From assembly GCF_030253575.1 (NCBI RefSeq), contig NC_080558.1:20335611-20399610 (forward strand): a DNA stretch of 64,000 nt, given 5' to 3'. Position numbers and translations under genes: made by a program. The notes beneath the pieces are model-generated. The model did not search any database. It worked only from the letters and a program-made list of their open reading frames with translations, and was not told the origin of the DNA. Within the stretch, counting starts at the first letter, position 1. The number at the start of each line of letters is the position of its first letter. Of the stretch, positions 58,205-64,000 are shown one piece after another. The DNA comes from Rhododendron vialii. Its lineage: Eukaryota > Streptophyta > Magnoliopsida > Ericales > Ericaceae.

Positions 58205-60856
58205 CTACTGAATACAAATTCGTTCTTGAACTTGACGCTTCTGCCCTACTTTCAAAACATTTTCTTCGATTATGTCATTCTTGTCCACACAATATGCATG
58301 ACTGTCTCTGTGATGGTTGGTGCTCAATCCTGTCCATCTCGTTTCTAAACCATGTGATTTGGGGTTGCCCTCGCCCCCAGATACGTACTCGGTCTGGAAT
58401 GATGGTTGGCCCATTGATTTCAAGCCAATACGCCTTGTCACATGGGGCTTTAAATGGTTAAGAGGCATACATTTGTATAATTGATTTGATCGACCAAACA
58501 TCGCTAAAGTATTCGAAAGGGGAAGTTTTCATGAACATGCACGCTGTAAGCACATGCGAGCAGGACATCTTCCATTGTTGAAACTTGTTGCAACTGCACG
58601 TACGATTGGTCATGTCAACTGAATGCTTTTGATTTCCTTTATATGGGCTCGTCTGATTCATTAGGGTTTGCACCTCGTAAGTTTTTGCTGCGCAGTCAAA
58701 CTCAATGACCTGGTGTCTCGATGCCATATTCCTCCTGGTTTTGTACTTGTTTATGGGAAACGTGCTCCAGTTTCCCCCGGTCTTAATTTTTTTTCTTGCT
58801 TCTATGGCTCTGTCATTGAAATAGTTAACGCTCTTGTAGAATGTCATCATAACCGTCCCCGTTATGGGTAGGTGCCTAGCTTCTTTTAGGACCTCATTCA
58901 AGCTCTCTGAGATGTTTGTTGTTTCTGATCCGTAACGCCTACCTCCATCATGCATGAATGACCATTTCTTTAAAACCAAATCCTCTGTTAATTCCTTGTA
59001 GACCTTTAGGTCATCAAACTTTTTAGTCTTTTCAAGCTAAGCTTTAAACTTTCATTTTTAGATTTCCATAGCTGTAACTTTTACTTGGTCACCCACAATT
59101 TTGTTGAACCTCCTAATATAGTTTGCCCCAATGTGACGGGCACAATAGCGATGATAAGCATGGGGGGTCTCCAAAGCGGATCTCCTTTGATGTACGACAA
59201 TAGACTAGTATGCCTGTCTAAAAATAGATACAATTCTGTTCGATTGGTGATAAAATGCCTGAGGCATGACAGGAACCACCCTCAATTATCAGCATCCTCC
59301 TTCTCCACAATGGCAAATGCAATAGGGAATATTTGATTTTCCGCGTCCTGACTCACAGCAACCAAGATTACGCCCTTGTATTTTCCTGTTAGGAAGGTAC
59401 AATCAATGCTTATCACAGGCCTGGAATGTTTGAACCCTTCGATGGCCTGCCCAAATGCCCAGAAAAGACGATCGAATGTGTGGCATCTTGGTATGTTTGT
59501 ATCTTTCGACAGTAGGATGTACTCCGTACTTGGATTTTTAACTTTCATCGCGGCCAAGAAACTTTCGACTTCTGCATACAACTCATCCCAGTTCCCAAAA
59601 ATTCTTGCTATAGCAATTTGCTTCACAGCCCAAGTCTTCGCATACGATGGTTGGAATCCCTCTGGCCTATCTAAAATCATTGCTTGAAAAACCTTCACCT
59701 TTGTGCTTGCGTCTTTTTTCACGATAGGGGCGATAATTTCAGAAATGAACTGTGCATCAAGATTATGATGATCTTTGGTTACACTCTCCGCAACGCAAGT
59801 GTGTGGTCCTGCGTATCGACTGATTATCCACTCATCGGCATCCTTACACTTTCTTGTTCTTAGTCGCCACTAACATGGGACCGGGTTCTTGCATTTGTAC
59901 ACCAACGTAGTCGGTGACGATGCTGATGTATTCACTACATTATTCTGTTGCATGATATATTTTTTTACTGTATTCTGAACCTCCTCCTTTAAAAAGAAAA
60001 CCTGTCAATAAAGTTCCATTGAGCTCATATTGTTTCTCATTCTTCTAAAAAAAAAATGACTTTATTAAATTACGAGTAATAATAAATACATGTCCTTTAA
60101 ATAGCTCACAATGTCCGTCCCATCCGACGTGACTCTTAGTAGGCATTTGTGGACTAGGGTCCACGATATTCGTCCATGTGTCATCAGTGAACATGGAACA
60201 TGGCGGCTCAAATGCAATAATATCGTGTTCTTCGCGGTCCTCAGCCTCTAGACCCTCAACATCCTCCTCGGAGCTTTGTGAGACCTCATCGTCATCTCCA
60301 AGATTATTGTCAAATGCGCTGTCATGTTCCACACAGTCATTGTGTTGCTCCAAAATGGTGGAATCGTCATGCATGTCATCTGCAAAGCATGTGTCATCGT
60401 CAAAATATTGTTGTTTAGAAGGATCCCTTTTCATGCGGCCTACTAGACCGCTCAATAGAACGATGGATTGGGAGATTATTGTACTGTGATCCCCCGACTT
60501 CTTGTCTGAAATTATTATCATCAACAACTTCCATGTACAGAGTGGGGGTGTAACCCGATATGCTTTCAACAACATCAAATATTATATTGACGCCATTATC
60601 GTCGACGACTTTAATCCCAACATATGTATACATTGTGTGAGGGAAGCTAAGAGTTGGAAAGGTATGTTATTTTCATCACCGTAGTCGGCAATCTTCCTAC
60701 ATTAGCAATAAATTGCCTCAAATCTGTGAGAGTTATCCCATGTGGTATTGATAATACTAGAACAGTACCCCCCGCATACGACAGACCGTTTGGTTGCTGG
60801 ACTACCTAACCACCGACATGTACACACATTATACGTTCATTACAAGAACTAGTCAT
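58205..60856 (-). pseudogene. mudrA transposase of MULE-3, multiple stops and a frameshift
   Basis: Collinear with the MULE-2 transposase. Start ATG at 60856. Stops relative to the MULE-2 copy: TAG at 60808-60806 (Gln), TGA at 59284-59282 (Trp), TAG at 59039-59037 (Gln), TAA at 58460-58458 (Gln), and a TGA in the zinc knuckle from a G-to-T change. A C6 run near 59162-59167 (C7 in MULE-2) shifts the frame after the second catalytic region. The first catalytic Asp is kept (VISIDCTFLTGKYKG), and TGG and CAG are intact at the two positions where MULE-2 has stops. So the copies decayed independently. Confidence 0.82.
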
Positions 60857-60894
60857 TTTTTTGCGAGTGTATATACCGATAATGAAAATAAATA

Positions 60895-61250
60895 TCAGAT
60901 TTTGATTACTGGAGGAGAGGATCCCTTATTATACAACAGCTGCATATTGCACATACCATATGCGTGATGCATATACCATGTCCATGAGGCAATAAATCTG
61001 GCCCCCTCCTGTGCCCCCTCTTGCCATGGCAGGAGAATCTGGCAGCTTTCAATACCATGTGCATCATGCATATGGTGTTTGCGTGATGCATATGGCATGT
61101 GCTTGACACAATATTCCTGGCCCCCTCCTGCAATGGTAGGGGAATCCAACAGTTTTGAATCAGACTTACTATTGTTCAATACAATAACGCACTTTCCAAC
61201 AGTTTTGAATGAGGCTTTACATTAATAACGCATATCCCATATGCATCACG
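60895..61250. repeat. ATGCATAT palindromic block upstream of MULE-3 mudrA
   Basis: Matches the block at 44.5-44.9 kb, with words such as CATATGCGTGATGCATATAC and GTGCATCATGCATATGG. Confidence 0.5.
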
Positions 61251-61599
61251 TGTTGTATATTGTTGATCTTATCCCATCTTTACTTCTTTACTTCACTTTA
61301 TTTTTTGTTCCAAAAACTAAAAACTTTATTTTTTGTTCCAAAAACTAAAAACTTTATTTTTTGTTCCAAAAACTAAAAAATAAAGTGTCCGAATTCAAAA
61401 AAAAAGTCTTAAAATTGTTGGTCATAATATGAAACATAACAAATACAAAATTTTAAATAATCAAAGACGGTGAAAACGAGTTCTTTGTTTTGTAATAAAA
61501 CCAACCAAGCATAGCCTGTTCTTTTTAAAATTGTATTTTTAAAAATACAATTTTTGGTCTTCTAAGCTTGCATCGCCACCAAGAAGAAGATTTTTTTTT

Positions 61600-61980
61600 A
61601 TCCCAGAGGCATAGATTCAACAGCTCACAATTTTCACCCCGGGACTTGAAAAGATGCGCGCTCAGATCCATCGCGTAGCCGGTATGTCAGACTACGGGAC
61701 TAATCTGGCCATGCCTCTTTTAGACTTTCGGGATCGAAGTTGCGGTCTGTTGAAATGCCATCGCGATTAACCCATCATAATGGAGTTGGTCACCGAGGCA
61801 TATTCAGTGCCCAATAACTTTTACCCCGGGACTAGAAATGCAGCGTGGTCAGATTCGTCGCTTAGTTGGTATGCCTCACTATGGGACGAATCTGGCTGGG
61901 CCTCTTTTGGAGTTCTAGGGTGGAAGTTTCAGATAAGTGAATATGCCTCCGTGACCACCTCCGTTATGAATTTTTCTACA
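61600..61980. repeat. Diverged direct repeat of about 165 bp
   Basis: Two related segments (about 61606-61770 and 61785-61960) share GGCATA-GATTCA-/-CAGTGC, CCCCGGGACT-GAAA, GGTATGCC/GTC-ACTA-GGGAC and TCTGGC-GGCCTCTTTT. Part of the second segment matches MULE-2 near 46650. Confidence 0.55.
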
Positions 61981-62072
61981 TGAATTTTTGTCTTGTTTCC
62001 AAGAGCATTTAGAAAGAAAAAAAAGTAAAGACATGTGTTGAAGTTACAGTCCTTACCAATATGAAATCACTT

Positions 62073-62073
<1 letters not shown>

Positions 62074-62128
<55 letters not shown>
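62074..62128. repeat. (GA)n microsatellite
   Basis: An uninterrupted GA run of about 55 bp inside MULE-3. Confidence 0.95.
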
Positions 62129-62131
<3 letters not shown>

Positions 62132-62693
62132 CATTAATATTACATAAGTTTTGGTCATAATATTGTCCACAAAACTCATATGCAGTCAAACATGTTTTAG
62201 ACCTACGTGTAGTAGCTTCATTTTGCGAACTTTAGAAGGGATATATTTGCTGCCAACATATGTTGCTCCTGTTGCCAAAATATGCTGCTCCGAATCTAAA
62301 CAGATAAGAAAAAAGAAAAAATTTAGAAGGGATTTATGTTGTCTGATAGGGGACATGTATTCAACACGCGTGTCGGATACGTGTCCGCTATCTACTGCAC
62401 CAGGGTGAATACTCCCTGGCTTTGGTGAATTTAGACCCATGTAAGTTAATTCTAGGTAAAATCGGGCAAAATTTCCTTTGTATGTTGGGCTATCCTGACG
62501 TCTCAGCATCTCAAAGAATTAGCAGAAACAACAAACAAATCATTCAATGTCCACACCGATCCATTTGCCATCCTAATTACCATTACAATTATAAAAATTT
62601 AACAATCAAAACCCACGTCGAGTTGTGCTCATCCTACTAATAGATTATGCAAAACAAATAAAGAACAAAATTAAAAACTAACGTACCTGTATC

Positions 62694-63971
62694 TCAACCT
62701 CTGGCCCTACCTCTACCCCTAGCCTTACCTCTACCCCCACCTCTACCCCTTGTAGCATCAACGATCTTCTCGTGGTTAGTGTCCCCATGCTTCTTGTGAA
62801 GATGTCCTCCAGTACCACAACGCAGAGGCCTAGAGACACGCGCAGTCGTATGTGGCCCATATGGGGTAACATGACCTCCACTTTCCATGTCAACTTCTTC
62901 CTCCTCCTCCTCTCCCCCCTTCTCATCTAGTGTTTCCTTAGACTGAATTATTGTCTCTGGGAGCTATGTGACTTGGCCTAGTGAATCCCCATCCTGCAAC
63001 TATACCATTCTTTTCCTCCTCAAAATCGACCTACACTCAGAAATGGTCTCTCCACCACCAATAGTGGATATCTGCATGTTGGCCCAATCAAACTCTGAAG
63101 GAGTTCTCGATTCTGAACCCCCTGCCCCTGTCGCTAATGAGTAGTTAAGTAATAGACTCATCGAGACCCCATCCATATTTAATATAGCTGAACTGAAAGG
63201 GTGGAAAGCTTTAAAGGGTGCACTGGTCCTCCTGAATTACTTGTTGTAATGGGTTCCTCGAATTGGTATTCTGTGTGTGTCTCTTCGGGAGGACCCTGAG
63301 GCTGGTGCTGTGGTAGAGGCTGGTTCTGTTGGTGGACCCCTTCTTCTACCTGTAAATGGGGGTCCATATGGTCATAGTCCTCATCAAATTCCTCCTCTAC
63401 TTGTGGATCCCGTATCTTATGCTCAGGAGCTATCTTTCGGAATAACTTCTCTTGGAATTTCAAGCACTCGACTCCTTTCTGTGCCATTGCCTGAACCGCC
63501 TCAGCAGGGAGGTATGGCATAGAAAGCCTCTCAAATAGTTGCTTATGCATTACAATGTATTTTAAAAAAAGTTACAGACATAAAAGTAAATGAAACATGA
63601 AAAAGAGTAATATCATCATATATTACCGCTGTGTTTGTAGCTGCACCCAATCTTACTAACAAAACGTAACGTAATCCTTTCATACCAATATAGGAACAGG
63701 TCATCAGCGGGGTAGACAAGAATGTCAGGATCGATAATATTTACAATATTGTTGGCCCTATCATTCTACAAACGTATCGGCTTGCTCCAATCCTTCCAAA
63801 CTGACGCAGCACCCGCTCTGGTTGTTGCTGCTCAACATGAGAGAACTGTATGAGTGGGACACTTGCCATCCAAACACCTCTTCCGGCACTACAAAATCTT
63901 GGGAAAGATTGGATCAAGTCCTTAGTGTACGACTGCCAAACCACCTGAGAAAGCACAATTAAAAAAAACAT
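62694..63971 (-). pseudogene. PMD gene of MULE-3, 3' exons, broken and cut by the window end
   Basis: Matches exons 4 and 5 of the MULE-2 PMD gene. The last exon (about 63544-62694) keeps LFERLSMPYLPAEAVQAMAQ, the CGTGGHLHKKHG motif and the GRGRARG tail, but is split by frameshifts after 63179. The exon-4 counterpart (about 63956-63625) has a deletion of roughly 85 bp removing the proline/C-run region, so QFG joins directly to a shifted frame. Upstream exons lie outside the window. Confidence 0.7.
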
Positions 63972-64000
63972 AAGAAACTAAATCATAAGTACTCCCTCCA

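Larger units (their letters stand above)
55066..64000. mobile_element. MULE-3: second, partial copy of the MULE-2 family
   Basis: Homology to MULE-2 begins at about 55066 (matching 41275) and runs, with gaps, to the window end: 57880-61250 matches 41490-44890 and 61900-64000 matches 46650-48420. The left terminal repeat is missing, so this copy is 5'-truncated or rearranged. The right end lies beyond the window. Both copies are in the same orientation. A 2.6-kb cassette (about 55290-57870) is present only here. Confidence 0.8.

Noticed and set aside
58205..58501. 98-codon frame that appears in both MULE copies (also 41837-42133)
   Set aside because: It is an alternative frame of the mudrA C terminus. 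The correct frame holds the SWIM finger and CCHC knuckle.

Overview
This is nuclear DNA from a flowering plant, almost certainly a eudicot. It is AT-rich and intron-rich, with long CT/GA microsatellites, an Au-type SINE, L1-type LINE tails, a Copia pol fragment and several Mutator-like elements (MULEs). Everything below was read by eye: splice sites, reading frames and target-site duplications (TSDs) come from the sequence, while family names rest on recognised motifs without a database search.

There are three host genes. (1) A tetraspanin of the TET19/TET20 type on the minus strand (5474-8993; five exons, 216 codons, intact), with a 1.4-kb TIR element in intron 1. (2) A tRNA-Val(UAC) gene at 10150-10222. 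(3) TFB2, the p52 subunit of TFIIH, on the minus strand (13120-36490). I could trace all 15 exons with consistent phases, giving 449 codons. Its last intron is 16 kb because a large composite MULE sits in it. This TFB2 copy carries an in-frame TAA in exon 10 and lacks an AG acceptor before exon 7, so it may be a decaying duplicate.

Layout: 0-5 kb holds small retroposons and LTR/LINE debris. 5.5-9 kb is the tetraspanin. 10-12.7 kb has the tRNA, a poly(A)-tailed retroposed segment and a SINE. 13.1-36.5 kb is TFB2. Its intron 14 (13.2-29.3 kb) contains, in order, a broken mudrA-like transposase on the plus strand (14.2-16.7 kb), a 2.5-kb array of hairpin-forming repeats (17.2-19.6 kb), and a broken Ulp1-like SUMO-protease gene on the minus strand (20.2-26.0 kb) with a Copia fragment in one intron. 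This is the layout of a KI-type (Ulp1-carrying) MULE. 37-41 kb shows no gene.

41.0-52.1 kb is a second, unrelated MULE with ~220-bp inverted termini and a 10-bp TSD in a GA microsatellite. It encodes a broken mudrA and a plant-mobile-domain (PMD) gene, both on the minus strand. From ~55.07 kb to the window end is a partial second copy of the same family. That copy keeps a 2.6-kb cassette missing from the first copy, encoding small proteins with acidic tails that I do not recognise.

Most nonsense mutations in the transposon genes are C-to-T or G-to-A changes (Trp, Gln or Arg codons to stop), as expected from deamination of methylated cytosine in silenced elements.
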